A DNA stretch of 64,000 nt from an uncultured Muribaculaceae bacterium (GTDB lineage: Bacteria > Bacteroidota > Bacteroidia > Bacteroidales > Muribaculaceae). Position 1 is the stretch's first letter. Every line of letters begins with the position of its first letter. Positions 1-8,230 of the stretch are shown here, in pieces. A model generated the notes under the pieces. It searched no databases and was not told the DNA's origin. It worked only from the letters and a program-made list of their open reading frames with translations. The translations under genes were made by a program, and so were the position numbers. The stretch covers positions 20,817-84,816 of the forward strand of contig CAJUCQ010000024.1 of NCBI GenBank assembly GCA_910584905.1, written 5' to 3'.

Positions 1-507
1 CGAGAACGTGATGCCGAAGCCGGCCGGGAGCACGTCGACGAGGATGTCGCCGTTGGTGTTGGTCTTTCCTTCTTTCGACCCGTCGGAGTTGCGGAACACC
101 ATTGCTATTTTCGTGATGTGCTCCGAGGGATTGGTGACGTTGAAGAACGTGCGCAGGTTGCCGAGGTCGAGCGTATAGGTGTTGGCCGCGATGTAGGTGA
201 GTGTGTTTTTGGGCGTGTTCACGGCCTGAGCGTTCGAGCCGTCGCTTTTGGGCCATTCGGTGATGGTGTATTTCCAGTCGCTGTTGTCGCGGCTGAGATT
301 GGTGATTACGCCGATGTGGGCATAAACGGGGATGCCGGCGGAGAGGCCCTTGAGTCCTCCGTTGCCGAGGGGCGAGTCGGCGTGGTAGGTGATGACCACG
401 TTGGGGCTGTCTTCCTGAACGATTGCCGGATCGGTTGTCACGAGCTGTGCCGTGGCGCCGGAGCACATGAGCGCCGCAGCCGCCAAGGTGGCAGAGATTC
501 TTTTCAT
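1..507 (-). CDS. Secreted protein, N-terminal part (probable alpha-amylase family)
   Basis: The frame is open from an ATG at 507 down to base 1, giving 169 codons, and the C-terminus lies outside the window. The first 20 or so residues are a signal peptide (MKRISATLAAAALMCSGATA). A beta-rich region follows with the motifs VVITYHADSPLGN, VYAHIGVITN and MVFRNSDGSKEG. From memory this resembles the N-terminal domain of large secreted Bacteroidales alpha-amylase-family proteins that end in a sorting tail; no catalytic domain is visible here, so the function is inferred. A TATCTTTG box lies about 60 bp upstream. The nearby glycogen genes fit an alpha-glucan role but do not prove it. Confidence 0.6.
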   Translation of the reverse strand, partial: MKRISATLAAAALMCSGATAQLVTTDPAIVQEDSPNVVITYHADSPLGNGGLKGLSAGIPVYAHIGVITNLSRDNSDWKYTITEWPKSDGSNAQAVNTPKNTLTYIAANTYTLDLGNLRTFFNVTNPSEHITKIAMVFRNSDGSKEGKTNTNGDILVDVLPAGFGITFS

Positions 508-565
508 GAAAGAGTAGATTTAGTGTATAAAAATTATAATTTAGTATAGCCTAAGTAAGTGAAGG

Positions 566-573
566 CAAAGATA
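566..573 (-). promoter_or_regulatory. Putative -7 box (TATCTTTG) for the gene at 1-507
   Basis: On the minus strand the box reads TATCTTTG, matching the Bacteroidetes TAnnTTTG consensus. It lies about 59 bp before the ATG at 507. No clear TTTG -33 element is present at 19-20 bp, so only half the promoter is supported. Confidence 0.4.
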
Positions 574-633
574 ATATTTTTTTCTAAAATAATCATGCGA
601 TTAAACACAAAATAACATCGTCCGTCTCCGCCG

Positions 634-673
634 CAAAAAAATGCCCTCCCTCGGCATTGTACTGAGGGAGGGG
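634..673 (-). terminator. Rho-independent terminator after the 52-aa gene
   Basis: The 9-bp inverted repeat CCCTCCCTC (644-652) / GAGGGAGGG (664-672) is followed on the minus strand by a run of seven or eight T (plus-strand A at 634-641). It lies 40 bp past the stop of the small gene at 713-871. Confidence 0.75.
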
Positions 674-712
674 TGAGAGCGCTTTCAGCGGTGTGCGGAG
701 GGGTAGGGCGGC

Positions 713-871
713 TTATTTTTTCCCTTCGCGGCGCTCTATGCTGCGGTGTACTTTATGGATTTCGTGGACCATGCAGAATGCTGCGGCTACGGTAGCGGCC
801 TGAAAGACGATTTTGGCAATCTTGAAGCCGAGACGGACTCCGGAGGGGAGCTGGGTGATTTCGTGTGACAT
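713..871 (-). CDS. 52-residue hypothetical protein
   Basis: ATG at 871 opens 52 codons ending in TAA at 713-715. The product starts MSHEITQLPSGVRLGFKIAK, has a moderately hydrophobic middle (IVFQAATVAAAFCMV, about residues 21-35) and a charged tail ending RSIERREGKK. The middle could be one short membrane helix or an amphipathic helix. Third-position G/C bias and a clean terminator just downstream suggest a real gene. I do not recognise the family. It sits alone between two secreted-protein genes on the same strand. Confidence 0.55.
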   Translation of the reverse strand: MSHEITQLPSGVRLGFKIAKIVFQAATVAAAFCMVHEIHKVHRSIERREGKK

Positions 872-966
872 AATTTGTGTGTTTTAATAGCTGATTATGT
901 AAAAGGGTTAGTTCGGATGTATAACGCCCGCGCCGCCCGGAGTGTTCAATCGGCCGCCGGATAGCT

Positions 967-1470
967 TTAGCGCTTGAAAAATTTGAGTGTCCGGTTTCCG
1001 GCTTTCATTATGTAAGTACCGGCAGGGAGAAAATCCGTTGCTACCGAGCAGTTGCCTTCTTCAGGAATCTCGTCGTAATAGAGTCGGGAGCCGCGGACGT
1101 CGTGAATCGTCACACTCTCCCTTGGTTTGAAGCCCGAGAGAAATATGACGCCGTTTCCGAGCCTGAGAGAAGCCGGTTCTTCAATGTCGGGAACCATGAC
1201 CGTGGTTTTTTCGGTCAAGACTATTTTATGGATTCCCTCAGCAGGGGTCTGTATCACTTCCTTGTTGTCCTGTTTCACGACAATCTTGCCATTTTGGAAG
1301 GAAAAGCTTGCCTTCGAGGAAGCCGGGAGCTCTATTGTCGAACCGTCGCGGAAGCTTATGCAGATATATCCTGTGGCGTTTTCGGCGTTGGCCGATACCT
1401 GAAAGCAACACGCGCAAAGGAAGATGAGGACCGTTCGGACGGATTTTGCTATCGTGGAAATATTCGTCAT
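967..1470 (-). CDS. Secreted protein with sorting-type C-terminal tail
   Basis: This encodes 167 residues. An N-terminal hydrophobic segment (about residues 10-28, VRTVLIFLCACCFQVSANA) looks like a signal peptide. Residues 30-90 are a small beta-rich part (CISFRDGSTIELP through GIHKIVLTE). The last 60 residues resemble a T9SS type A-like sorting domain (SVTIHDVRGSRLYY, LPAGTYIMKAGNRTLKFFKR). The body between signal and tail is too small for an enzyme, so it may be a surface binding or accessory protein. It starts 4 bp after the stop of the SGNH hydrolase gene, so the two are probably co-transcribed. Base composition looks more AT-rich than the flanking genes. Confidence 0.65.
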   Translation of the reverse strand: MTNISTIAKSVRTVLIFLCACCFQVSANAENATGYICISFRDGSTIELPASSKASFSFQNGKIVVKQDNKEVIQTPAEGIHKIVLTEKTTVMVPDIEEPASLRLGNGVIFLSGFKPRESVTIHDVRGSRLYYDEIPEEGNCSVATDFLPAGTYIMKAGNRTLKFFKR

Positions 1471-1474
1471 GGTC

Positions 1475-2291
1475 TCAGTTGCTTATGACTTTCATAAATG
1501 CTTGCACGAGCACATTGGCCATAAGCTGATAGCCTTGGTCATTGGGATGAAGCGATGTGTCGATTGAAAGTCGGTGAAGGTTGTGCTGGCCCCCGCATTC
1601 CGCGAAGAAATCGGCCACGGGGAGACCTTCGAATTCGGCTATTGCCCTTACGAGGTCGACGTATTCTTTGAGATATACGCCGTTTTTGGGCTCGTACCAT
1701 TTTTCAGGCAGATAGCCGTTGAAGCCGTTGCCTTTGCGCGGGGTGCAAAGGACGATTCTCGCGTCGGGGTTGACGGCGAATATTCGGTCGATGAGTTTGC
1801 GGTATTCTGCCGCAAAGGTGCCGTTGTCGGAATTATTGATATAATCTTGAAACGTCCCGGGGGCTACGCCTTTTCCCCAGTCGTTGATGCCGTGCTCGAT
1901 TGTATAATAGTCGGCATATACGATTTTTGAAATCGCTGTTGAGATTGTGCCTCCGCTGACGGCGACATTTGTGAAATTGCTGAACGCGAGCCGTTTCCTT
2001 ACTCGGTCCGGATAGCCTTCGGTGAATTTGCCTTCGGCATAGTCGACGTTGTCGTTATACCACGTGATGGAGGTCCCGACGGCGCACCAGTGGCCTTTTA
2101 CCGGAATGGGACGGGGTGTGTCGGTGTAGTGGGGGGGGGGTAATTCCTTGGCTATCAGTGTAGAATACAATGGAGTCGACGCTTTCGTTGCTGAGGCCGA
2201 CGAGTTTTTCGCCTCCTTGGTACAGGGCTACGCTTTGGCAGTATCCGGAAATGGCGCAGAAGAGGCACAGGGGGATAAGTATTTTGGTCAT
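1475..2291 (-). CDS. SGNH/GDSL-family hydrolase, split by a frameshift in a C10 tract
   Basis: Two frames make one protein. An ATG at 2291 gives a signal peptide (MTKILIPLCLFCAISGYC) and a short beta region (VDSIVFYTD). The frame is then lost at ten C on the coding strand (plus 2131-2140). The hydrolase continues in the +1 frame to the stop at 1475. With nine C the two join as I-T-P-P-H-Y and give about 271 residues. The catalytic part shows AVGTSITWYND (block I, Ser about residue 74 of the joined protein), HGINDWG (block III Asn) and a D-x-x-H-type end (DTSLHPNDQGY). The family comprises esterases and acyl hydrolases; the substrate is unknown. As sequenced, only a truncated protein or an unsecreted 231-residue form starting at 2170 could be made. 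This could be phase variation, a pseudogene or a sequencing error. Confidence 0.7.
2131..2140. repeat. Homopolymer G10/C10 inside the SGNH hydrolase gene
   Basis: There are ten consecutive G on the plus strand, C on the coding strand, exactly at the junction of the two frames of the hydrolase gene. Removing one base, or adding two, restores a single reading frame. Such tracts are prone to slipped-strand changes and also to sequencing error. Confidence 0.85.
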
Positions 2292-2333
2292 ATTACGGGA
2301 TAAAAAAAAGATGTAGAATTCTGATTGGAAATG

Positions 2334-2371
2334 ATTACCCCGCAGCCTGTTTCCGAGGGCTGCGGGGTAAT
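2334..2371 (-). terminator. Strong hairpin after the phosphorylase gene
   Basis: A perfect 14-bp stem, ATTACCCCGCAGCC / GGCTGCGGGGTAAT, with a 10-base loop lies between the phosphorylase stop (2397) and the SGNH hydrolase start (2291). No long T run follows on either strand, so termination is inferred from the stem and its position. Confidence 0.55.
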
Positions 2372-2396
2372 TCGGGGGTGTCGAATCAACCGGCGA

Positions 2397-4955
2397 TTAG
2401 AGCCAGCGGCTGAATGCGAAGTCCATGCGGTGGGGCAGGTCGGCGTTCCTGGGGTAGAGACGGAAGCCGTAGCGGAACACGCCTGCATCCTTGAGCTTGT
2501 TGCTGAGCTCGTAGGTGAGCACGTTGCCTTCTTCCTTCACGACCTTGAAGTCGATTGTGCGGATGAGGTGTTCCTCGCCGTCTTCCTGACGGTACACAAC
2601 CATTTCGAGCCCGAGGTCGCGGCCGAGGCCGTTGGTGTCGACGATAGCTTCAACCTTGAAGGATTCGCCGGTCGACGACTGGGAGAGGTCGCCGCTCTGG
2701 CGCACGTCGAATACCTTGATGCCGTCCCAAGCGGCTGCAACGCGTTCTTTCCAAGCCACGATTTCTTTGGCCTTGGCGTAGTCGCGGGCACCGAGGGCGC
2801 TGTTGCGCTTGGCTTCGGGGTTGTAGAAGCGGTCGATGTAGTCGTCGATCATGCGCTTCATCGTGAAGTGGGGAGCGATGTCGCCGATCGAGCCTTTGAT
2901 ATACTGAATCCACTCGGGCGAGTAGCCTGCGGAGTTTTTCTTGAAGTAGAGGGGGATAATCTCGTTTTCAAGCATCGAGTAGATGGTTGCGGCGTCGAGC
3001 TTGTCCTGCTGGGCCTGATCGGTGTAGGTGCGCTTGTCGGTGAGCGCCCAGCCGGCTTTTTCGTTGAAGCGGTAGCCTTCGTACCACCAGCCGTCGAGCA
3101 CCGAGAAGTTGAGCACGCCGTTCATTTCGGCCTTTTCGCCGGATGTGCCGGAGGCTTCGAGCGGGCGGGTCGGGGTGTTGAGCCAGATGTCTACGCCGGT
3201 GACGAGGCGCTTGGCAACGACCATGTTGTAGTCCTCAAGGAAGATAATCTTGCCGAGGAACTGGGGCATGCGCGAAATTTCGAGGATGCGCTTGATGAGA
3301 CCTTGGCCGGCGCCGTCGGCGGGGTGAGCCTTGCCAGAGAAGATGAACTGCACGGGGAACTGCTCGTTGTTGACAATCTTCGACAGACGGTCGAGGTCGG
3401 TGAAGAGCAGGTGGGCGCGCTTGTAGGTGGCGAAGCGGCGGGCGAAGCCGATGATGAGGGCGTTGGGGTTGATTTTGTCAACGATGTTCATCACGGCCGA
3501 GGGGTCGCCCTGATTGGCAAGCCATTTTTCCTTGAAGTCGCGGCGAACGAAGTTGATAAACTTGTTCTTCATCGTGCAGCGCATCTGCCAGATTTCTTCA
3601 TCGGGCACGCTGAAGATGCCTTTCCAAGCCTTGGGGTCGCTCTGGTGTTCGAATACCTGTGCGCCGAGCTTGTTATAGTAGAATTCCTTCCATTCGGAAG
3701 CGGCCCATGTGGGCATGTGCACGCCGTTGGTGACGTAGCCTACGTGGCTTTCTTCCCACGAGTAGCCCTTCCAGATGCCGGCAAACATTTTCTTGGACAC
3801 TTCGCCGTGGAGCCAGCTTACGCCGTTGGCTTCCTGACAGGTGTTGAGGGCGAATACGCTCATCGAGAAGCGTTCGTTGGTGTTGGGGTTCTCGCGGCCC
3901 ATGTTCATGAGGTCGTTCCACGAGATGCCGAGCTTGGCGGGATATTCGCCCATGTATTTGCCGAAGAGGCCTTCCTCGAAGTAGTCGTGGCCGGCGGGAA
4001 CGGGCGTGTGGACGGTGTAGAGGCTCGACGAGCGCACCATTTCCATCGCAACGTTGAAGCTGAGGCCCTTCTCCTGAACGAATTCTACGAGACGCTGGAG
4101 GTTGAGGAGGGCGGCGTGGCCTTCGTTGCAGTGGTAGAGCTGGGTGTTGATGCCGAGCTTGCGGAGCATGATGATGCCGCCGATGCCGAGGAGGTATTCC
4201 TGCTTGATGCGGTTTTCCCAGTCGCCGCCGTAGAGCTGGTGGGTGATGGGGCGGTCAAACTCGGAGTTCATGTCGAAGTCCGTGTCGAGCAGATAGAGCT
4301 TCATGCGGCCTACGTTCACGCGCCATACGTGGCTGTAGATGATGCGGCCGGGGTAGGGCACTTCGATAATCATCGGGTGGCCGTTCTTGTCCATTACCTG
4401 CTCGATGGGGAGCTGGTTGAAGTTCTGGGGCTCGTATTTGGCAATCTGCTGGCCGTCGACGCTGAGGGTCTGCGTGAAGTAGCCGTAGCGGTAGAGGAAG
4501 CCGACGGCGGTCATGTCGACGCACGAGTCGGATGCTTCCTTGATATAGTCGCCGGCAAGGACGCCGAGGCCGCCTGAGTAGATTTTGAGGCAGTTGCAGA
4601 GGCCGTATTCCATCGAGAAGTAGGAGATGGAGGGCACGTCCTTGCGCATGGGCTTCTTCATGTATTCCTTGAATTCGGCGTACACGGCGTCAATGCGGCC
4701 CATGAGTTCGGTGTCGGCGAGAATTTCGGTGATGCGGTCGCCGGAGAGGCGCTGGAGCACCATCACGGGGTTTTCGCCCGTGGTGCGCCAAAGCGTGGGG
4801 TTGAGGTCGCGGAAGAGCGCCTTGGCGGGGCTGTTCCATACCCACCACAGGTTCTTGGCAAGCTCTTCGAGGGGCTTGAGTTGCTTGGGAAGTTCTGATT
4901 TAACAGTAATGTCGCGCCATACGGGGGCATTAGTGTTGCTAACCGGAAGTTTCAT
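2397..4955 (-). CDS. glgP: Alpha-glucan (glycogen) phosphorylase, GT35
   Basis: This encodes 852 residues, the length of the shorter bacterial alpha-glucan phosphorylase subgroup. The enzyme releases glucose-1-phosphate from the non-reducing ends of glycogen or maltodextrin, using pyridoxal phosphate. The cofactor region is EASGTSGEKAEMNG with the PLP lysine at about K608, followed by VLNFSVLDGWWYEGY. The N-terminus carries the subgroup pattern LAKNLWWVWN. The usual NMK before the cofactor lysine reads GEK, as expected for this subgroup rather than for the MalP type. It follows the GT3 synthase with a 42-bp gap, so synthesis and breakdown of glycogen are probably one operon. The long antisense frame over this gene is a codon-bias shadow. 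Confidence 0.93.
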   Translation of the reverse strand: MKLPVSNTNAPVWRDITVKSELPKQLKPLEELAKNLWWVWNSPAKALFRDLNPTLWRTTGENPVMVLQRLSGDRITEILADTELMGRIDAVYAEFKEYMKKPMRKDVPSISYFSMEYGLCNCLKIYSGGLGVLAGDYIKEASDSCVDMTAVGFLYRYGYFTQTLSVDGQQIAKYEPQNFNQLPIEQVMDKNGHPMIIEVPYPGRIIYSHVWRVNVGRMKLYLLDTDFDMNSEFDRPITHQLYGGDWENRIKQEYLLGIGGIIMLRKLGINTQLYHCNEGHAALLNLQRLVEFVQEKGLSFNVAMEMVRSSSLYTVHTPVPAGHDYFEEGLFGKYMGEYPAKLGISWNDLMNMGRENPNTNERFSMSVFALNTCQEANGVSWLHGEVSKKMFAGIWKGYSWEESHVGYVTNGVHMPTWAASEWKEFYYNKLGAQVFEHQSDPKAWKGIFSVPDEEIWQMRCTMKNKFINFVRRDFKEKWLANQGDPSAVMNIVDKINPNALIIGFARRFATYKRAHLLFTDLDRLSKIVNNEQFPVQFIFSGKAHPADGAGQGLIKRILEISRMPQFLGKIIFLEDYNMVVAKRLVTGVDIWLNTPTRPLEASGTSGEKAEMNGVLNFSVLDGWWYEGYRFNEKAGWALTDKRTYTDQAQQDKLDAATIYSMLENEIIPLYFKKNSAGYSPEWIQYIKGSIGDIAPHFTMKRMIDDYIDRFYNPEAKRNSALGARDYAKAKEIVAWKERVAAAWDGIKVFDVRQSGDLSQSSTGESFKVEAIVDTNGLGRDLGLEMVVYRQEDGEEHLIRTIDFKVVKEEGNVLTYELSNKLKDAGVFRYGFRLYPRNADLPHRMDFAFSRWL

Positions 4956-4997
4956 AATTCTGATATTTGAGTTACTATGTTTCGGGAGTTGTTGTGT

Positions 4998-6653
4998 TTA
5001 TTTTTGTTTGCGGCTTTTGGCCGAGGCGATTGCCTCGTTGTAAGCCGTCAGGTAGTACTTGATGAAATCCGTCCAAAGGAATTTCACGGCTTCGGCCGAG
5101 GCGGCGGCTCTCACGTCCTTGATTTCGGCGGCGGGCATCGCGATGAGGGTGCGGAGGTCGGCGGTGATTGCGTCGACGGCTTGCTGATAGTTGCTGTCGG
5201 TGCGTTCGGCCACTCTCACGCCCGAGCCTTCGAAGCTGTTGGGGGCCGTGGCGAGAATCCATTGTCCGAAGCCGGCGAGTGTGGTCGTCACGGTGGGGAC
5301 GCCGAATGCGATGCTTTCGAGCGGCGTGTAGCCCCACGGCTCGTAGTAGCTGGCAAACACCGTGGCGTCGAGTCCCGGCAGGAGCTGATAGTAGGAGAGG
5401 TTGAAGATGCCGTCGGTGCCGTTGAGATAGCAGGGCACGTATATCACGCTCACGCGGCTCTCCGTGTCGTTGTTGAAGCCGAGGGCGTGGATGCGGCCCA
5501 CGATGGGGTCGGAGTTGTAGTTGTTGACGGTATGGGTCATGACGGGGTCGGCCAGACGCGAGTGCTCGTCCATGACGAGGGCGTGTTCGAGGTCGGCGCG
5601 GGGGCCGCCGCACCATGCCGGCACGAGGACGAAGGCCAGCACGCGGCGTCCGGGGGCTTCGCCCTCGCCGAGTTTCTTGAGCGAGTCGAGGAACATGTCG
5701 ATGCCCTTGTTGCGGTATTCGCAACGGCCGGATGTGGCGATGATGAACGTGTCGTCAGTGTAGTCGACGCCGGTGAGGGCGCGGGCCACGCGGAGGAAAG
5801 CCGCGCGTGCGGCCTTGCGTGCGGCGTTATAGCGCGTGCGGCCCGGCACGAAGTTCATTTCGAATCCGTTGGGCGTCACCGCGGGGCGGCGTTCGAGCAG
5901 CTGCTCGGCTTCCTTCGCCGTGATGTCGCTCACGGTGGTGAAGGAGTCGGCCGCATGGGCCGCGGCTTTTTCGAGGCTGTGCTTGCTCTGCATGTTCAGC
6001 TCGGCGGCCATCTGGTCGCCGTTGTAGCCTCGGAGGTAGTCGTAGAGGGGCTTGCCGTTGCCGCAGATGCTGCGTCCGATGCTCGTGGCGTGGGTTGTGA
6101 AGACGGTGGCCGCTGCCGGCATGTCGGCTTTCAGGGCGAGGAGGCCGGAGGCGGTGGTCCATTCGTCGAAGTGAGCCACGACCTTGGCCGGGTCGGCCTT
6201 GAGGAAGGCCGTGAGGCTCTCGATTACCATTGCCGCGGCGCGCCCGAAGGCCATGCCTTCGTCGTAGTCGCCGTAAGCGTGGAGGGAGTCGACTCCGTAG
6301 AGGTCCCAAAGTCGCCCGTAGAATTCGTTTTTGGTGCGGTAGAGGCCGTCGAATTTAACGAGGACTGCCACCGGGCGCCCGGGGATTTCCCAGCGCCCGA
6401 CGCGCACGCTCACTCCTTCGGTAAAAAGGGCGTTTTCGCGCCAGCGGCGCAGAAGCGACGGCACCTCGGTGAAGTACGGCGACGGATTTTCTTCCGTCCA
6501 TACGTCAGGACCGATGAAGATAAGTTTGTCTTTGTATAGGTCGTGGAGGGTCTTTGCTTTGCTGGAGAGCACCGTGTAGATGCCGCCTATTTTGTTGCAT
6601 ACCTCCCAGCTCGTTTCAAACAGGAGGTCGACATTCTTTGAATAATCTTTCAT
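4998..6653 (-). CDS. Glycogen synthase, GT3 (eukaryotic-type) family
   Basis: This encodes 551 residues. The N-terminus (LLFETSWEVCNKIGGIYTVL) carries the GT3 signature in which lysine and the GGIYTV loop contact the sugar nucleotide. Other landmarks are FTTHATSIGR, GFEMNFVPGRTRY, and a C-terminal donor-site block, SYYEPWGYTPLESIAFGVPT, with the E-x7-E-type pair. GT3 enzymes usually use UDP-glucose, unlike bacterial GT5 GlgA, which uses ADP-glucose. It is shorter than animal and yeast synthases and lacks their phosphorylated tails. It is the first gene of the operon; a TATCTTTG box lies just upstream. The GT3 plus GT35 pair is the usual Bacteroides arrangement. Confidence 0.9.
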   Translation of the reverse strand: MKDYSKNVDLLFETSWEVCNKIGGIYTVLSSKAKTLHDLYKDKLIFIGPDVWTEENPSPYFTEVPSLLRRWRENALFTEGVSVRVGRWEIPGRPVAVLVKFDGLYRTKNEFYGRLWDLYGVDSLHAYGDYDEGMAFGRAAAMVIESLTAFLKADPAKVVAHFDEWTTASGLLALKADMPAAATVFTTHATSIGRSICGNGKPLYDYLRGYNGDQMAAELNMQSKHSLEKAAAHAADSFTTVSDITAKEAEQLLERRPAVTPNGFEMNFVPGRTRYNAARKAARAAFLRVARALTGVDYTDDTFIIATSGRCEYRNKGIDMFLDSLKKLGEGEAPGRRVLAFVLVPAWCGGPRADLEHALVMDEHSRLADPVMTHTVNNYNSDPIVGRIHALGFNNDTESRVSVIYVPCYLNGTDGIFNLSYYQLLPGLDATVFASYYEPWGYTPLESIAFGVPTVTTTLAGFGQWILATAPNSFEGSGVRVAERTDSNYQQAVDAITADLRTLIAMPAAEIKDVRAAASAEAVKFLWTDFIKYYLTAYNEAIASAKSRKQK

Positions 6654-6675
6654 AAGTGATAGCGGTTTCGCGGCG

Positions 6676-6683
6676 CAAAGATA
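6676..6683 (-). promoter_or_regulatory. Putative -7 box for the glycogen operon
   Basis: The minus strand reads TATCTTTG, a match to TAnnTTTG, 23 bp before the ATG at 6653. The -33 position at 20 bp reads TTAG, one or two bases off TTTG. Confidence 0.5.
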
Positions 6684-6711
6684 GTAAAAAAATGAGAAAA
6701 GACCTAATTTG

Positions 6712-8043
6712 TTAGAATTTAAATGTGACGCCCACTGAGGGGTTCCACGCGTGCACGCTGTAGTCGGCCGTGAATGTGCGCTCGGCGGGCATGTTCATTT
6801 GCGCGCGGAGCAAATCGGTGTAGGTGCAGGAGGCGTTGTCGGCGCCGAGGCCGGCTACGTAGAGGACCGATGCGTCGATGGAGAAATTTTTAAGCGGCGA
6901 GAACGAAAATCCGAGCGAGGGTTCGATTTTGGTCATACCCGGAGTCTCGGGGTTGTAGTGGGTCTTGCTCACGGGCGTTGTGTCCACCATCAGGCCGGCG
7001 CGGAGCTGAAGGCGCTCGGTGAGGGTGTACTGTCCGCCGAGGTGGAAGGTCCACGAGTTGCGGTAGTTCTTGGCTATATACTGGTTGAAGGGCGTGAGCT
7101 GTTCGCTCAGGAATTCGATATCGAGGCTTTTGTAGGCGTTCCAGCCGGTGAGCTGGGCGTCGAAAGCGAGGACGAGACGGCTGAGAGGCTTGTAGCTTAC
7201 GCCGAAGTTGTAGACGGCTGCCGCAGGCATGGAGGCCGTGAAATTGGCTTCGTTGAGGATGTTGAGGCGGTCTTGAAGCAGGCCTTGGGCGAGCTCGTTG
7301 GCGTAGCTGACGGCGGCGGTGCCGCATTTTACGCGCAGATTCATTTTCTGGCGGAACGAGAAGCCTACGGTCCATTGCTCGTTGATGTCCCACATCACGC
7401 CGGCGTTCACGCCTGCCGTGATTGATGTTTTGCCGCTGAGGTTGATGTTGGCGGGAGTGTCGGTCATGCCCGGGAGTCCGGCGGCGGCGAGCATGGCGTT
7501 GAATGTGTCGTTGGGGACGAGGCCTTTGTAGAGGTCGACCGTGCCCCACGTCACCATTGCGCCCACGCCTACCGCAAGCCCCGGGAGCGGACGCCATGCG
7601 AGCGTCGGCTGCACGGTGAAAGCCTTGAGGTTTACTTTTTGGTTGAGCACGGCTCCCGGCCAGTTGAGGCCCCAGTTTATGCCCGACCCGTAGGGCGTGT
7701 AAAAGCTGATGCCGGCCTTGAAGTTGTCGTAGACGTTCATGCCGAGGTTGAATGCCATCGGCGTGGAGGGCGTGTTGTCGGTGGTGTATTTTTTGCCGTC
7801 GGGGAGAGTTGCGTGGCCCGTGGCGATTACTGCGGTGGCTGTGCCGGAGAATTCGAGCGTACGGTCAAGAAAACCGAGGCCGGCAGGGTTGAATATCATG
7901 CTCTCGGCTCCGAGCTTGAGAGCTGTTCCGGTATGACCCATACCGTTCTGACGAGCACTTAGGGTATTCACCTGATAACCTTCGGCCATAGCCGGTGCGC
8001 ATGTCAGCGCAATCGCCGCACATGCGGCCGTAAACTTTTTCAT
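6712..8043 (-). CDS. OmpP1/FadL-family outer membrane transporter
   Basis: The chosen start is the ATG at 8043, giving 443 residues with signal peptide MKKFTAACAAIALTCAPAMA. A longer frame upstream runs through the promoter and is not used. The mature N-terminus EGYQVNTLSARQNGMGHTG is the FadL-type hatch segment, followed by ESMIFNPAGLGFL. The remainder is a series of beta strands ending in V-T-F-K-F, an aromatic terminus suited to barrel insertion. The family forms a 14-strand barrel taking up long-chain fatty acids or other hydrophobic compounds; the actual substrate is unknown. It is transcribed alone, divergently from the PBP1A operon, with a full consensus promoter. Confidence 0.88.
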   Translation of the reverse strand: MKKFTAACAAIALTCAPAMAEGYQVNTLSARQNGMGHTGTALKLGAESMIFNPAGLGFLDRTLEFSGTATAVIATGHATLPDGKKYTTDNTPSTPMAFNLGMNVYDNFKAGISFYTPYGSGINWGLNWPGAVLNQKVNLKAFTVQPTLAWRPLPGLAVGVGAMVTWGTVDLYKGLVPNDTFNAMLAAAGLPGMTDTPANINLSGKTSITAGVNAGVMWDINEQWTVGFSFRQKMNLRVKCGTAAVSYANELAQGLLQDRLNILNEANFTASMPAAAVYNFGVSYKPLSRLVLAFDAQLTGWNAYKSLDIEFLSEQLTPFNQYIAKNYRNSWTFHLGGQYTLTERLQLRAGLMVDTTPVSKTHYNPETPGMTKIEPSLGFSFSPLKNFSIDASVLYVAGLGADNASCTYTDLLRAQMNMPAERTFTADYSVHAWNPSVGVTFKF

Positions 8044-8069
8044 AAGCAAGTATTTGGAAAAATCAGTCG

Positions 8070-8101
8070 CAAAGATAAGAAAAAAAAACGACGTGTGCAA
8101 A
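8070..8101 (-). promoter_or_regulatory. Promoter of the FadL-type gene
   Basis: On the minus strand TTTG (8098-8101) is followed after exactly 20 bp by TATCTTTG (8070-8077), a full Bacteroidetes sigma-70-type match. The predicted start of transcription is about 20 bp before the ATG at 8043. Confidence 0.75.
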
Positions 8102-8159
8102 AAAGCATTAACGCGCCTCCCGGCGCGGCGTCGTGCGAATCGGTAGTGGAAAATAAGCT

Positions 8160-8189
8160 TTTGTTTCTCGGAAAAAATGCGTATTTTTG
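8160..8189 (+). promoter_or_regulatory. Promoter of the PBP1A operon
   Basis: TTTG (8160-8163) and TATTTTTG (8182-8189) are separated by 18 bp. The -7 box ends 41 bp before the ATG at 8231. It is divergent from the FadL promoter, with about 58 bp between the two -33 boxes. Confidence 0.7.
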
Positions 8190-8230
8190 CAAATTGAACT
8201 GATAGAAACCTCTTCATTCGTATATATAAT

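Noticed and set aside
2325..4577. 750-codon plus-strand open frame opposite the phosphorylase gene
   Set aside because: It is the exact antisense of a clearly conserved gene. In GC-rich DNA with C/G-ending codons the opposite frame often stays open; the product is low-complexity (A, V, E, G, H) and has no recognisable domain.
4977..6539. 520-codon plus-strand frame opposite the glycogen synthase gene
   Set aside because: It is another antisense shadow with the same valine/glycine/glutamate-rich composition.
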